A stretch of DNA of 64,000 nt from Nocardia mikamii NBRC 108933 (GCF_001613505.1 NZ_BDCM01000025.1:62001-126000), one strand, 5' to 3'. Positions 53,239 through 62,870 are shown, counted from the stretch's first letter. A program made the numbers and translations. Notes: a model not told the origin generated them from the letters alone.

Positions 53239-54207
53239 ATGCAGATCGGCTACAAACTGGCGTCGGAATCCTATGGACCGCGCGACCTGATCCGACAGGC
53301 GATTCGCGCCGAGGCGGCCGGATTCGACTTCGTGGAAATGAGCGATCACTATCACCCGTGGCTCGACAATCAGGGCCACTCGCCGTTCACCTGGACGGTA
53401 TTCGGTGCCATCGCCGAACGCACCGAGCGCATCCGATTGGTCACCGGTGTCACCTGCCCCACCATCCGGTATCACCCGGCCATCGTGGCGCAGGCCGCCG
53501 CCACATTGGCGCTGGTGTCGGACGGGCGTTTCGATCTCGGCGTCGGATCCGGCGAGCGGCTCAACGAACATGTGGTGGGCCGGGAATTCCCACCGATCGA
53601 CATCCGCCAGCGCATGCTGCGCGAGGCCCTCGAGATCATCCGGCTGCTGTGGCGCGGCGGATATCGCACGTATCGCGGTGAGTACCTGTCGATTTCGGAT
53701 GCGCGGGTGTTCGATCTGCCCGAGCGGCTGCCCGACATCATTGTTGCCGCAGGCGGTCCCGACGCCGCCCGGCTCGCCGCCGAGCTCGGCGACGGACTGT
53801 TCGCGACCGACCCCGAAGCGCGGCTCGTGAACACCTACCGCGGCGCCGGTGGGCGCGGCGGCGGCTACGCCGAAGTCGGAATGTCCTGGGCCGCCGACGA
53901 AGAGACCGCGGCGCAAGCCGCACTGGAAACCACACGGTGGGCGCTCACCGGATGGAAAGTGATGAGCGAGTTGCCGAATCCGGTGAATTTCGACGCCGCG
54001 ACTTCCACCGTGCGCCGCGACGATATTGTCGAGCAATTCGCCTGCGGTTCGGATCCGAAACGATATCTGGAATTGGCACAGCAATATGTGGACGCCGGAT
54101 TCGACCATCTGGTGATGCAGAACGCCGGACCCGACCCGGAGGGGTTCATCGACTTCTACCGCAGCGAGCTCGATACCCCCATGCGCGAATTGTCTCCGGC
54201 GAAGTGA
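53239..54207 (+). CDS. F420-dependent luciferase-like oxidoreductase (TIGR03557)
   Basis: This 322-residue LLM-class enzyme has the F420-family layout: MQIGYKLASESYGP at the start, SDHYHPWLDNQGHS near residue 36, then RIRLVTGVTCPTIRYHPA, and GRFDLGVGSGERLNEHVVG near residue 97. These match the F420-dependent glucose-6-phosphate dehydrogenase-like group. It would oxidise or reduce a small substrate with F420. GTGAGGAGC lies before the ATG at 53239. It is convergent with the RsbW-like gene. Confidence 0.87.
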   Translation: MQIGYKLASESYGPRDLIRQAIRAEAAGFDFVEMSDHYHPWLDNQGHSPFTWTVFGAIAERTERIRLVTGVTCPTIRYHPAIVAQAAATLALVSDGRFDLGVGSGERLNEHVVGREFPPIDIRQRMLREALEIIRLLWRGGYRTYRGEYLSISDARVFDLPERLPDIIVAAGGPDAARLAAELGDGLFATDPEARLVNTYRGAGGRGGGYAEVGMSWAADEETAAQAALETTRWALTGWKVMSELPNPVNFDAATSTVRRDDIVEQFACGSDPKRYLELAQQYVDAGFDHLVMQNAGPDPEGFIDFYRSELDTPMRELSPAK

Positions 54208-54242
54208 CATTCGGCGGCCGATCGGGCCGCCGGCGCGGAATA

Positions 54243-54275
54243 CGAGGGTCCGGCACTACGCGTGCCGGACCCTCG
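54243..54275. terminator. 14-bp hairpin terminator between convergent genes
   Basis: CGAGGGTCCGGCAC and its exact complement flank a 5-base loop. It lies between the stop of the F420 gene and that of the RsbW-like gene, so it can end both. Confidence 0.85.
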
Positions 54276-54282
54276 CCGCGAC

Positions 54283-54729
54283 TCACGCGGTGATACCGTG
54301 CCGGCGCAATCGCCGGAATTCCACCGTCACCGGATAACCGGCGGCCGCCGAATCGAAGGGTGCGGTGGTGGCCTCGAGCGAGTCGGTGATGGAGGTCAGC
54401 ACATGCCAGCCGAGCCCGTCCCGGTGCAGCGCCTCGGGGGTGACCGCCACCGCCGTCACCGCGACCGACATCCGGTCGCCGTCGTAGCCGAAATCGCATT
54501 CGATCGATGATCCGGCAACGGCCCGTTCGATCAGCGCGGTGGCGATCTCGTCCAACGCCACCCGGATGTCGGTCACCTCGTCGAGCGCGAATTCGGCCAT
54601 CAATGCGACCGTTTCGGCCAGTGCGCGCAGCATGAGCAACTGGCGCGCTTGTGCGAGTACTCGCACGCCGACGACCGAACCCGTGGGCGCCGGGTCCGTC
54701 GACGGCGAAATCCACTCGCTCAAGGACAC
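54283..54729 (-). CDS. Anti-sigma regulatory factor, RsbW-like histidine-kinase-fold ATPase
   Basis: This 148-residue protein has the HATPase_c fold of anti-sigma kinases: the N-box-like helix DIRVALDEIATALIERAV around residues 60-77 and the later GLGWHVLTSITDSLE as the G-box region. In partner switching such a protein phosphorylates a STAS antagonist and otherwise binds a sigma factor. It lies within 8 kb of two STAS proteins. GTG 54729 follows GGAAGGAGAGGAC. No sigma gene is adjacent. Confidence 0.83.
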   Translation of the reverse strand: MSLSEWISPSTDPAPTGSVVGVRVLAQARQLLMLRALAETVALMAEFALDEVTDIRVALDEIATALIERAVAGSSIECDFGYDGDRMSVAVTAVAVTPEALHRDGLGWHVLTSITDSLEATTAPFDSAAAGYPVTVEFRRLRRHGITA

Positions 54730-54955
54730 GTCCTCTCCTTCCGCCCCGCAGGCGCGTCTCGCATTTTTCCGCTCGTCGTCGCCGATACCCGGGCATCCGG
54801 GGAACCAAACGTCCTTCGGGCACCGGGTCGGCGGCAGTTCGCGATTGACCCCGGTTTCCCCGGGTACCCGCAGGTCGAGAGGGTATGTGCCGTTTCCGGT
54901 GCGGCCCGGGGCAGGAGGTGCGGATGCGGCGGGTCGTGGCGCAGGCGTCGGCCTG

Positions 54956-55228
54956 GTGGCTGGAGCCGTCCCGGTGCGGTCCGCGCCGGATTCGAGCTGG
55001 ACGCTGTACGGAACGATCCTCGGCGTGGTTTCCGCCGGTGCGGCGGTAGCCCTCGCGCTGTTCGGCATTCACCTGCGTAATGCGCTGGGCGACAAGGATT
55101 GTCGACCGGCCGCAGTGGTCGCGCTGCGGCACGGACCGCACCGGTTGCACAGCGGTCACCTGGGCGACTACGCGGCGTGGCTGGTCTTGGGCTGCGCGGC
55201 CGTCATCGGACTGCTGTGGGCGGGTTGA
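54956..55228 (+). pseudogene. C-terminal relic of a NuoL-like proton-pump subunit
   Basis: The plus strand reads TLYGTILGVVSAGAAVALAL and, near the stop, LHSGHLGDYAAWLVLGCAAV. LHSGH[IVL]GDY[AV]AW is the well-known C-terminal end of NuoL/MnhA-type proton-conducting subunits, proteins of some 500-650 residues. Only about 90 residues are left, so this is a truncated relic. The upstream 220 bases (from 54730) hold no gene that I can support. Confidence 0.6.
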
Positions 55229-55237
55229 GGCAGCTGT

Positions 55238-55267
55238 CCTACTCCCCCGGCGCCTACTCCCCCGGCG
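55238..55267. repeat. Tandem 15-bp direct repeat across a stop codon
   Basis: CCTACTCCCCCGGCG is present twice in tandem (55238-55252 and 55253-55267). On the minus strand each copy ends in TAG, so the epimerase stop and its last codons have been duplicated just past the gene end. Confidence 0.9.
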
Positions 55268-56612
55268 CCTCGAGCCGGCCCAGCACGTGCCGCAGGGCCG
55301 GTTCGAGGCGGTCGGTCCGGAAATGATGACCGGCCGCAAGCAGCCGGGTCGGCTCCACTCGCTGACTCGCCGCTGCCACCTCCCGCGCGCCCTGCCCGCC
55401 CAGCAGCAGCGCCGGACCGGCCTGCGGCACCGGCAGGATCGCGGGCCGTCGGACGACGCTCGCCAGCGTGCGGGTGTATTCGGCATTGCGGACCGGATGC
55501 GGCGCCACCGCGTTGACCGGACCCGACAGGGCGGTATCCCACAGCGCGCGGTGGTAGATGTCGAGCATGTCGTCGATGCCGATCCACGACATCCACTGCC
55601 GCCCACCGGCGATCGGTCCGCCCAGTCCGGCACCGAACAACGGCCGCAACAGCCGCAGCATCCCACCGGCCGGCGATTGCACCAGACCGGTGCGCACCCG
55701 CACCACCCGCACCCCGGCCTCGCGGGCGGGCCGATCGGCGTCCTCCCACGCCGAGACGACCTCGGCCAGAAATCCGTCACCGGCCGGACTGTCCTCGGTG
55801 AGCGGGCGATCGCCGAGGTCGTAGCCGTAGTACCCGATCGCCGACGCCGCGACGAAGGTCGGCAGTCCGGTCCGCGCGGCCAGTTCGGCGAGCGCGCGGG
55901 TCGGCTCCACGCGGCTGTCGCGCACGCGGCGTTTGTGCTCGTCGGTGAACCGGCCCGCGATCGGCGCCCCGGCCAGATGGATCAGCGCGTCCACCCCGTC
56001 CAGCAGATCGGCGGCGGGCGCGGACGGATCCCACTGCCGCTCGTCGGGTTCGCGGGCGGGCCCGCGCACCAGCCGGATCACACGATGCCCGCCGGTCCGC
56101 AGGAACGCGCTCAGTGCCGTCCCGACCAGTCCCGAGGCGCCGGTGATCGCGATGGTCGAGGACCGCAGCCCGTTCTCGGCGGCACGGGCGTGGGCTGCCA
56201 GATCACCGGCGAGCTGCCGGTGCCGGTACTCGAACATGGGCCGCAGCAGCGCGGCGGGGACGGGCGTGTCCACCTCGTCGACGATCCGGGTGCGTCCCGC
56301 GTCGACGGCTTCGAAGCCGTGGGTGTGGCGCCACCGCACCACATGCGCGAAGGCCGAGGCGGGGCCCTCGGCGACGAGTTCGTCGGCGAACCGGTGCGGC
56401 GGGTCGTAGGCGACCGGATCGTGCCGGGCCACCCAGCGCAGGTGGCCGGGCAGTGCCAGTTCGGCGCGCCCGTCCTTCAGCGATCTCGCTTCGCGGACCA
56501 CCCGTACCGGTTGCCACGGCGGCGCCAGCCTGGTCAGCGCACCGCGCCGGGTGAACCATTCGAAGACGTCGGCCTGCGGAAAGTCCACGACATTCGCCGA
56601 TTCGAAACCCAT
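55254..56612 (-). CDS. TIGR01777 epimerase with N-terminal SRPBCC domain
   Basis: This 452-residue protein has an N-terminal START/SRPBCC ligand-binding domain (about 1-145; VFEWFTRRGALTRLAPPWQP, and FADELVAEGPASAFAHVVRW), then an epimerase with the nucleotide loop ITGASGLVGTALSAFL (about 155-170), AASAIGYYG and the C-terminal DUF1731. The fusion is known in actinobacteria. It would bind a hydrophobic ligand and oxidise or reduce it with NAD(P). The ATG at 56612 is followed at once by the conserved domain. Confidence 0.88.
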   Translation of the reverse strand: MGFESANVVDFPQADVFEWFTRRGALTRLAPPWQPVRVVREARSLKDGRAELALPGHLRWVARHDPVAYDPPHRFADELVAEGPASAFAHVVRWRHTHGFEAVDAGRTRIVDEVDTPVPAALLRPMFEYRHRQLAGDLAAHARAAENGLRSSTIAITGASGLVGTALSAFLRTGGHRVIRLVRGPAREPDERQWDPSAPAADLLDGVDALIHLAGAPIAGRFTDEHKRRVRDSRVEPTRALAELAARTGLPTFVAASAIGYYGYDLGDRPLTEDSPAGDGFLAEVVSAWEDADRPAREAGVRVVRVRTGLVQSPAGGMLRLLRPLFGAGLGGPIAGGRQWMSWIGIDDMLDIYHRALWDTALSGPVNAVAPHPVRNAEYTRTLASVVRRPAILPVPQAGPALLLGGQGAREVAAASQRVEPTRLLAAGHHFRTDRLEPALRHVLGRLEAPGE

Positions 56613-56766
56613 GGGGCGGCAGTACCCGCGCGCACCGGGCCGAAACGGCCGGCCACCGGCATCGCCCGGGCGTCGATCCACGTCGCCCAGCTTCTCGGCG
56701 AACGCCGGGCGTGAACGATCGCTCGATGCCGGTATCGGTGCGAGGGGTGGAACCGCCGGGTCGCGG

Positions 56767-57618
56767 TCACATATTGCTGTCGATTGCCGGAACTCCCTCC
56801 GGCAACCCCGGTGCACCACTTCCTGCCGACTGCGGTGGGCAGGTGCCGCCGAGCTGGTAGGCGGCCATGGAAATCGAACCGGCACAATGCCCGTCGACGA
56901 TCGGCACCAGGGGTTCGGTATCGGCCAGGCCCGCGATGTACAGCAGCGGCAGGTAGTGATCGGGAGTCGGGACGGCCGCGGCGAAATCGGGGTGCGCGTC
57001 GAGAGCGGCCGCCTCGGTGGGTGAGCGCGTCAGCACCTCCCGGGCCGCCTCGTCGAAGCGCACCGCCCAGTCGTAACCGGCGTCCGGCTGCCCGAAATCG
57101 ACCGCACGCAGATTGTGCACGATATTGCCGCTGCCGACGATCAGCACCCCGTCCGACCGCAGTGGAGCGAGCTTGCGGCCGAGTTCGAGGTGGTAGTCCA
57201 GTGGTTCGAAGGCGTTGAGCGACAGCTGCACCACCGGAATCGAGGCGTCCGGAAACGCGTGCACCAGCACCGACCAGGTGCCGTGATCGAGCCCCCAGCT
57301 GTCGGTATCGCAGCCCACCCACTGCGGACGGGCCACATCGGCGACCTGTTCGGCGAGTTCGGGCAGGCCCGGCGCCGGGTATTCGACCGCGAACAGCTCG
57401 TCCGGAAAGCCGTAGAAGTCGTGGATGGTGCGCGGGCGCGGCATGGCGGTGACCGCCGTCGCGTTGGTGTACCAGTGGGCCGAGATCACGAGGATCGCGC
57501 GCGGACGCGGCGCGTAGCGGCCGACGCCCGCCCACGCCTCGGTGTAGCGGTTGCGGTCGAGCGCGTTCATCGGGTTGCCGTGGCCGAGGAATACCGCGGG
57601 CATCTGCTCCGGCGACAT
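56767..57618 (-). CDS. LigB/YgiD-type class III extradiol dioxygenase
   Basis: This 283-residue protein matches 4,5-DOPA dioxygenase-like enzymes. Iron ligands are expected at H13 (FLGHGNPMNAL), H48 (VISAHWYTN), and H169 (VGSGNIVHNLRAVD), with DHYLPLLY near residue 220. It cleaves a catecholic ring, metal-dependent. AAGGAG precedes ATG 57618. It is next to, and same-strand with, the ABC1 kinase upstream. Confidence 0.88.
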   Translation of the reverse strand: MSPEQMPAVFLGHGNPMNALDRNRYTEAWAGVGRYAPRPRAILVISAHWYTNATAVTAMPRPRTIHDFYGFPDELFAVEYPAPGLPELAEQVADVARPQWVGCDTDSWGLDHGTWSVLVHAFPDASIPVVQLSLNAFEPLDYHLELGRKLAPLRSDGVLIVGSGNIVHNLRAVDFGQPDAGYDWAVRFDEAAREVLTRSPTEAAALDAHPDFAAAVPTPDHYLPLLYIAGLADTEPLVPIVDGHCAGSISMAAYQLGGTCPPQSAGSGAPGLPEGVPAIDSNM

Positions 57619-57658
57619 CTGCGCACTCCTTCTCGTGGTGCGGATCCCGCCGGTGAGC

Positions 57659-59080
57659 TCAGTCGGCGGGGAGTTCGATCCCCTCGGCGGCGACCTTGGC
57701 GGTCACTTCCTCGGGGAAGATGTTGCGGAACAGGTACAGGTCCTGACCCAGCCGCCAGCCCGGCGCCAGCGCGACCGCATAACGTTCGAAATAGCCGAGC
57801 TGTTTGCCCATCAGCAGCAACTGCTGCGGGCCCGAGGCGCCGCGGCGTTTGCCGAATTCCACCAGCCGGGCGGCGACCTTGCCCATATCCAGCTTCGCCA
57901 GTTTGCCCGACAACACCGGCGCCAGCGCGGTCGCCAGCTGCCGGCCGATGGTGGCGTCGTCACCGTCGTCGCCGTCGAGCAGATCCAGTTCCCGCAGTGC
58001 CCGCGCGACCGGCCGGAAGTCACCGTCGATGGCGCTCGCGTGGAACAGCGCGCGCACGAACGCCCGCCACTGCGGCGTCATGGTGCCGACGATGCCGAAA
58101 TCGAGCATCGCGGCCCGGCCGTCGTCGAGCAGCCAGAGATTTCCGGCATGCACGTCGCCGTGGAAAAGGCCGTGCACCACAACACTTTCCACCCACGCCT
58201 TGACCAGGCGGCGGATCAGCAGCTCGGGATCGGGGTGGGCGGCGCGGATATCGTCGAAGCGGTCGAGCGGCATCCCGCGCATCCGCTCCATGCACAGCAC
58301 GCGCGGTCCGCAGTACTCCCAGTACACCTCGGGCACGACCACGCCGGTGTTGTCACCGAAGGCGGCCAGATCGGCTCTCGCCTGCGACTGATTGCGGGCC
58401 TCGTTGCGGAAGTCCAGCTCGGCGACGGTGGTGTCGTACAGATCGCGGACCACCCCCTCGACGTTGGCGATGCGGGCGTTCTCCGAACGTTTGGTCAGCG
58501 AGCCGGCCAGCCGGTAGGCGGCGCGCAGATCCACGATCATGCGCCGGGCGATATCGGGACGCTGCACCTTCAGCACCGCCGGGCGGCCGTCGGCGAGGAC
58601 GCAGGCGTGCACCTGAGCCACCGAGGCGGCCGAGAGGGGTTCGTCGTCGAACTCCCGGAACAATCGGTCGATCGGGGCGCCGAGGTCGGCCTCGATCACC
58701 GCGCGCGCGTCGGTGGCCGGAAACGGCGGGACGTCGTCGAGGCAGCGCAGGCACGCGTCGGCGAGTTCGTCCGGGAACGAGGCCGGCGACGACGCGATGA
58801 GCTGCCCGAGTTTGACGAACATCGGGCCGAGCGCCTCGAAGCCGTCGACCGTCCCCTCGGCCATCGCCCGGCGCCGCTTCGCCGGGCGCAGACCTTCGCG
58901 CAGCACGCGGCGCGTCACCCGGCCGCCGATCGTCGTGCCGATCGCGGCGGTACGGCGGAACTCCGCGAATCCGAATTTCTCCAGCGCCGGTACCGACTGC
59001 GGTGGAGTCTCCCCCGCGCCCGGTCCGGAGGCGGTCTCGGTGGCCGCCGCCGTCACCGCAGGACTCCGCTGGTCACCCAC
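57659..59080 (-). CDS. ABC1/UbiB-family (AarF) atypical kinase-like protein
   Basis: This 473-residue protein has the ABC1 motifs: KxGQ in FVKLGQLIASSP (about residue 90), the lysine in AVLKVQRPDI (about 170), HGLFHGDVHAGNLWL (about 310) and the metal motif MLDFGIVG (about 327). UbiB-like proteins help quinone biosynthesis or mobilisation. It lies just upstream of the dioxygenase gene and they may share a transcript (gap 40 bases). GTG start with AGG upstream. Confidence 0.88.
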   Translation of the reverse strand: MGDQRSPAVTAAATETASGPGAGETPPQSVPALEKFGFAEFRRTAAIGTTIGGRVTRRVLREGLRPAKRRRAMAEGTVDGFEALGPMFVKLGQLIASSPASFPDELADACLRCLDDVPPFPATDARAVIEADLGAPIDRLFREFDDEPLSAASVAQVHACVLADGRPAVLKVQRPDIARRMIVDLRAAYRLAGSLTKRSENARIANVEGVVRDLYDTTVAELDFRNEARNQSQARADLAAFGDNTGVVVPEVYWEYCGPRVLCMERMRGMPLDRFDDIRAAHPDPELLIRRLVKAWVESVVVHGLFHGDVHAGNLWLLDDGRAAMLDFGIVGTMTPQWRAFVRALFHASAIDGDFRPVARALRELDLLDGDDGDDATIGRQLATALAPVLSGKLAKLDMGKVAARLVEFGKRRGASGPQQLLLMGKQLGYFERYAVALAPGWRLGQDLYLFRNIFPEEVTAKVAAEGIELPAD

Positions 59081-59321
59081 TCACCTGCCCGAATCATCCG
59101 TTGCGACCGTCCCCTCGTCATGTGGTTCGTGCACAGTCTACGACTGCCGGCCCACCGTACCGGCCGGTGTGGCCCGCAGCACGCGCAGACCGGCCGCTCG
59201 CGGGCCACGGCCGACCCCGGCGATCCAGCGGCGTGGAATGGCTGGTGCGCATCCGGTGCGCCCGGGCCGCGGCGGCGACTTCGGCACGCCGGTCGCGTCC
59301 CTCACTGTGGGTGAAGCAGGT

Positions 59322-60344
59322 TCACGGCGCGATGCCGAGGCCCGCGGCGAGTACCGGCCACGAGCGTTTCAGCGCGTCCTGCCAGTAGCCCCACGAATGC
59401 GTTCCCGTCGGTTCGAAATCGAAGGTCGCCGGAATCCCCAACTCCCCCAGGCGGGTCGACATATTGTGCGTACACCAGTTCACCGCGGCCTCGATCACCC
59501 CGCCGATCACGAGCTGATCGAGATATCCGCGCGGACCGGGCTGCATGTGGTCACCGCCGTACACGTCGTACATGCCGGGTACACCGGTGCCGGTGGAGAT
59601 GAACAGATTCAGCCCCCGCAGCCCGTCGGCGTGCACGTACGGGTCGTTGGCCGCCCACATCGGATCGTCGTCGGGGCCGTACATGTTCTCCACGTCGCCG
59701 CCGCCCCACGTCTGCACCGCCATTTTGACGAATTCCCGGCCGATCGGATCGCTGATCTGCGCACATCCGGAATACGCGGCCACCGAGCGATACAGTCCCG
59801 GTGCCGCGATCGGCAGTTGCAGCACCGAGGTCCCCGACGTCGACAACCCGGCCAACGCGTTGGCGCCCGTGGTGCGGTAGCGCCCATCGATCAGCGGCGG
59901 CAGTTCCGCGGTGAGGAACGTCTTCCATTTGTACACACCGAGTTTCGGATCCGGTGCGCGCCAATCGGTGTAGTAGCTCCAGCGGCCCCCGACCGGCTGC
60001 ACCACATAGGTCTGCTTCGCCGACAGGAAACCGGCGACATCGGTGTTGCGCTCCCAGGTGGCCGAATCCTGGCCTCCCCCACCGCCGTTGAGCAGATACA
60101 GCACCGGCGCGGGCGCCTGGTCGTCGGCCGGCGTCTGCACCTTCACCATGATGTCGGTGTTCATCGCCGCCGAATGCACCCGCAACTGTTCGGTTCGCGG
60201 ATCGATCCGCCAGCTGCCGGTGACCGCCGACCCGTCCGCGGCGACCGGGTCGGGTTGCGCACCGGCGGGCGCGGCCCCCAGCACCGCGCCCGCCATCATC
60301 AGAACGACGGGAATGATGCTGCCGCGCAGCACCTTTCCGAACAT
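59322..60344 (-). CDS. Secreted mycolyltransferase/antigen-85-like esterase
   Basis: This 340-residue protein has a signal peptide (VLRGSIIPVVLMMAGAVLGA then APAGAQ) and the esterase-D/antigen-85 layout: PVLYLLNGGGG near residue 85, the nucleophile region AGLSTSGTSVLQLP around residue 170, an aspartate region GMYDVYGGDH, and histidine in GTHSWGYW near residue 320. Antigen-85 proteins attach mycolic acids to trehalose and arabinogalactan outside the membrane. AAGGAG precedes ATG 60344. A second family member is at 62871-63914. Confidence 0.87.
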   Translation of the reverse strand: MFGKVLRGSIIPVVLMMAGAVLGAAPAGAQPDPVAADGSAVTGSWRIDPRTEQLRVHSAAMNTDIMVKVQTPADDQAPAPVLYLLNGGGGGQDSATWERNTDVAGFLSAKQTYVVQPVGGRWSYYTDWRAPDPKLGVYKWKTFLTAELPPLIDGRYRTTGANALAGLSTSGTSVLQLPIAAPGLYRSVAAYSGCAQISDPIGREFVKMAVQTWGGGDVENMYGPDDDPMWAANDPYVHADGLRGLNLFISTGTGVPGMYDVYGGDHMQPGPRGYLDQLVIGGVIEAAVNWCTHNMSTRLGELGIPATFDFEPTGTHSWGYWQDALKRSWPVLAAGLGIAP

Positions 60345-60513
60345 GAGAACTCCTTCGTGACAGAACGATCGCCGCGGAGACGACGAGGCCCGCCGGGCGA
60401 TGCGGTGTGAGGGCATCGCCCGGCGGGAGCACCGCCGTGGGTGTGTGCACTCCTGTGCGCGGATACGAGGCCGGCGTACCTCGGCCCGCGCCGGAACCCC
60501 ACGGCGGCGTGCG

Positions 60514-60561
60514 GCCCGCCGGAACGCGTTGGGAATTCAGGGTTTCCGCGTTCCGGCGGGC
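60514..60561 (-). terminator. 15-bp hairpin terminator
   Basis: GCCCGCCGGAACGCG and its exact complement surround an 18-base loop. It lies 12 bases after the lipase stop on the minus strand. Confidence 0.82.
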
Positions 60562-60573
60562 AGGTCGGACGAC

Positions 60574-61800
60574 TCAGAGCTTGCCGCCACCGCCCAGCAG
60601 CCACGGGTTGAAGCTGCAGGTCAGCGCGGGGGTCTGCGCCGAATCGAGAGTGTTGAGGATGATCGAGAGCACCCGAGGCGAATACATCATCGTCAGGTGA
60701 TCCGACAGATCCTGTTCGCAGCCGTCCTGCAGGGTGACGTTCTTGACCGTCGCCCCGGGCCCGGGCTGCAGGAAGGTCAGATCGTAGGGCGTGGTGACCT
60801 CGTCGTAGCGAGTGCCGACCACCGTGTAGTCGACGCCCGGCATCGTGTCACCACCGGCGTTGAGCTGATTCACGAAATCCGAACCGACCGTCTGCTGAAT
60901 GCCGGAGTGGCCGACGAAGATCTCCACCAGTCCGAGCACGTCGATGCCGAAGTTGTTGATGGCCCGGCCCAGTGCGCCGATGCCGTCGAGGGTGGTGCCG
61001 TGGTTGGTGGCGCCGAAGGTCATCATGTGATGCACCTTCGCCGCACCACCGTCGAATTTCAGATACCAGCGCGACATCGCGCCACCCTGGGAATGGCCGA
61101 CCAGGTTGACCTTCTGCGACCCGGTCGCCGCCAGCACGCGGTCCACGAATTGCGCCAGCTGCTTGGACGAATCCTGAATCAAACCGGTGCCGTTCGCGCC
61201 CGGGAGCACCGATCCCAGGCCGCCGCCCTGAATCAGATTGGATTTGCCGTAATTGAAAGTGAATACACAGTAGCCGGCGTCCTTGATCGGCTGGCTGACG
61301 AAGGAGAAGTTGTCGTAGGCGTTCTCCCAGGTGCCGTGCACCAGCACCACCGGCTCCGGATGCGCCGCGGTGGGTTTGCAATTCCAGTCGTTGGTCCCCG
61401 GCGGGGCCACGTCCGGATGCAGCAGGCCGTATCCGAAGGCGGCCAGGAACGAGCTCTGCGCCGGGCCGTAGCCGATCGTGTCGCTGGAGGTTCCACCCGA
61501 GGAACCCGAGCTCGACCCGGAACCGCCGTAGCAGTCGCCCGACCCGTTGCCGGAGCCGGCACCACTGCCGGAGGTGCAGGCCGAGCCGGTGCCGGAGCTG
61601 CCGGAATCGGCGATCGGGTGGGCGGCGGGATTCTTCAGTCCCTGGTCGATGAAGTCGACCAGTTGCTGCTCCTGCTGCTGATCGTTCGACGCCACCGCCG
61701 GCTCGGCGTCGGCGCCGATCCCCGCGAAGCCCATCGTCAACAGCGAAACCCCCACGACGACCGCGGCGCTCAGCGACCTGCGGCGGGTGTTTGGTCTCAT
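60574..61800 (-). CDS. Secreted triacylglycerol lipase with Gly/Ser-rich linker
   Basis: This 408-residue protein has a signal peptide (LSAAVVVGVSLLTMGFAGIG), a Ser/Gly-rich linker (residues about 65-100; SGTGSACTSGSGAG) with two cysteines, then an alpha/beta hydrolase: VLVHGTWENAYDN near 135, the nucleophile elbow GHSQGGAMSRW near 222 and the histidine region DLSDHLTMMYS near 370. It is like actinobacterial secreted lipases. CGAAAGG lies before the ATG. It lies between two antigen-85-like esterases. Confidence 0.87.
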   Translation of the reverse strand: MRPNTRRRSLSAAVVVGVSLLTMGFAGIGADAEPAVASNDQQQEQQLVDFIDQGLKNPAAHPIADSGSSGTGSACTSGSGAGSGNGSGDCYGGSGSSSGSSGGTSSDTIGYGPAQSSFLAAFGYGLLHPDVAPPGTNDWNCKPTAAHPEPVVLVHGTWENAYDNFSFVSQPIKDAGYCVFTFNYGKSNLIQGGGLGSVLPGANGTGLIQDSSKQLAQFVDRVLAATGSQKVNLVGHSQGGAMSRWYLKFDGGAAKVHHMMTFGATNHGTTLDGIGALGRAINNFGIDVLGLVEIFVGHSGIQQTVGSDFVNQLNAGGDTMPGVDYTVVGTRYDEVTTPYDLTFLQPGPGATVKNVTLQDGCEQDLSDHLTMMYSPRVLSIILNTLDSAQTPALTCSFNPWLLGGGGKL

Positions 61801-62173
61801 GGGTGAACCTTTCGTCAGAACATCGGCGTTCTTTGTTGCGATGCGCGACAGCGAGCCGCGCAGCCGAAACTGAACTCAGACGCTAAAGTCGCTGACGAGC
61901 CGCCGATACGGACAAAGGCAGTCTCTTCGGAATCTCACGAGACGCCGAACGGACCGCAGTGAAGTTGCACAGCGGGGTGAATTGCCCTGCGACGTCAGGG
62001 CTTTTCCCGATATCGGCGCAGTCACAGCAGCAATGTCGGCCGTGCCGTGAAATATCCAGCGATACAACCAATTACGACGCAATCACGAACAGATATCGGA
62101 TCCTCACTTGAGTTGTCCGTCCGGCCCGGTCCACGTGAGTACGTGGCACGGCCCCACGTCGTCTGGAGTCCTG
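61801..62173. other. Intergenic region with no recognised gene
   Basis: About 373 bases lie between the divergent lipase and DUF218 genes. It should contain both promoters. The short open frames here have no support. Confidence 0.5.
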
Positions 62174-62800
62174 ATGCCCGGCTTTCGTACTACCCTGCGG
62201 CCCAATGGTTTTCGCTTTCTCGCCGCCGCGGCTCTGGCCGTCGGTGCCCTCACCGCGGTCGCCTTTCCCACCGCCGCCGCCGATCCGCTCACCGATGCGG
62301 CCGGCGTCATCGGACAGCTGCGCGCCGTCGGTGATCCACTACCGCCGCTGCCCGCCCCGCACGGGCCGACCACCGCCATCGTGGTGCTCGGTTACGGATT
62401 GCTGCCCGACGGCGGTATGAGACCCGAACTGGTCGCCCGGTTGCAGGCGGCGCTCGTGCAGGCGATGGTGTCGCCGGCCTCGCCGATCATCGTCACCGGC
62501 GGAAACCCGCGGGGCGGCACCACCGAAGCCGATGCCATGGCCGGCTGGCTCCTCGGCCACGGCATCGCCCCGGAGCGGATCCACATCGAGTCACGCGCCA
62601 GCGATACCGTCGAAAACGCCGTCAACTCCGCGGAAATGATGCGCACCCTGGGCGCCGGCGATGCGGTGGTCGTCACCTCGGCCGACCACATGCCCCGTGC
62701 CGTGGCCGATTTCGTCGACGCGGGAGTGCCGGTGGTGGGCACGGTCAGCCCGCAGGAGCTGCCGCCGACGGTGCTGGAGGTGTTCGGGCCGCGGCTGTGA
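62174..62800 (+). CDS. Exported DUF218/YdcF-like protein
   Basis: This 208-residue protein has a signal peptide (GFRFLAAAALAVGALTAVAF then PTAAA) and the DUF218 motifs AIVVLGYGLLPDGGMRPEL near residue 68 and VTGGNPRGGTTEADAMAGWL near residue 105. YdcF/SanA-type proteins take part in cell-envelope metabolism. GGAG is 5 bases before ATG 62174; the longer frame from 62108 has no such site. It converges with the second antigen-85-like gene. Confidence 0.84.
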   Translation: MPGFRTTLRPNGFRFLAAAALAVGALTAVAFPTAAADPLTDAAGVIGQLRAVGDPLPPLPAPHGPTTAIVVLGYGLLPDGGMRPELVARLQAALVQAMVSPASPIIVTGGNPRGGTTEADAMAGWLLGHGIAPERIHIESRASDTVENAVNSAEMMRTLGAGDAVVVTSADHMPRAVADFVDAGVPVVGTVSPQELPPTVLEVFGPRL

Positions 62801-62870
62801 ATCCGGAGCAGCAGTGAATTCGCGGTAGTAGTAGATCCGCCCCGGTAGTGCATCCGGAGCGGTTGGCCGT

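Noticed and set aside
61876..62082. Short minus-strand frames in the lipase/DUF218 gap
   Set aside because: No ribosome site, no hydrophobic or domain signal.
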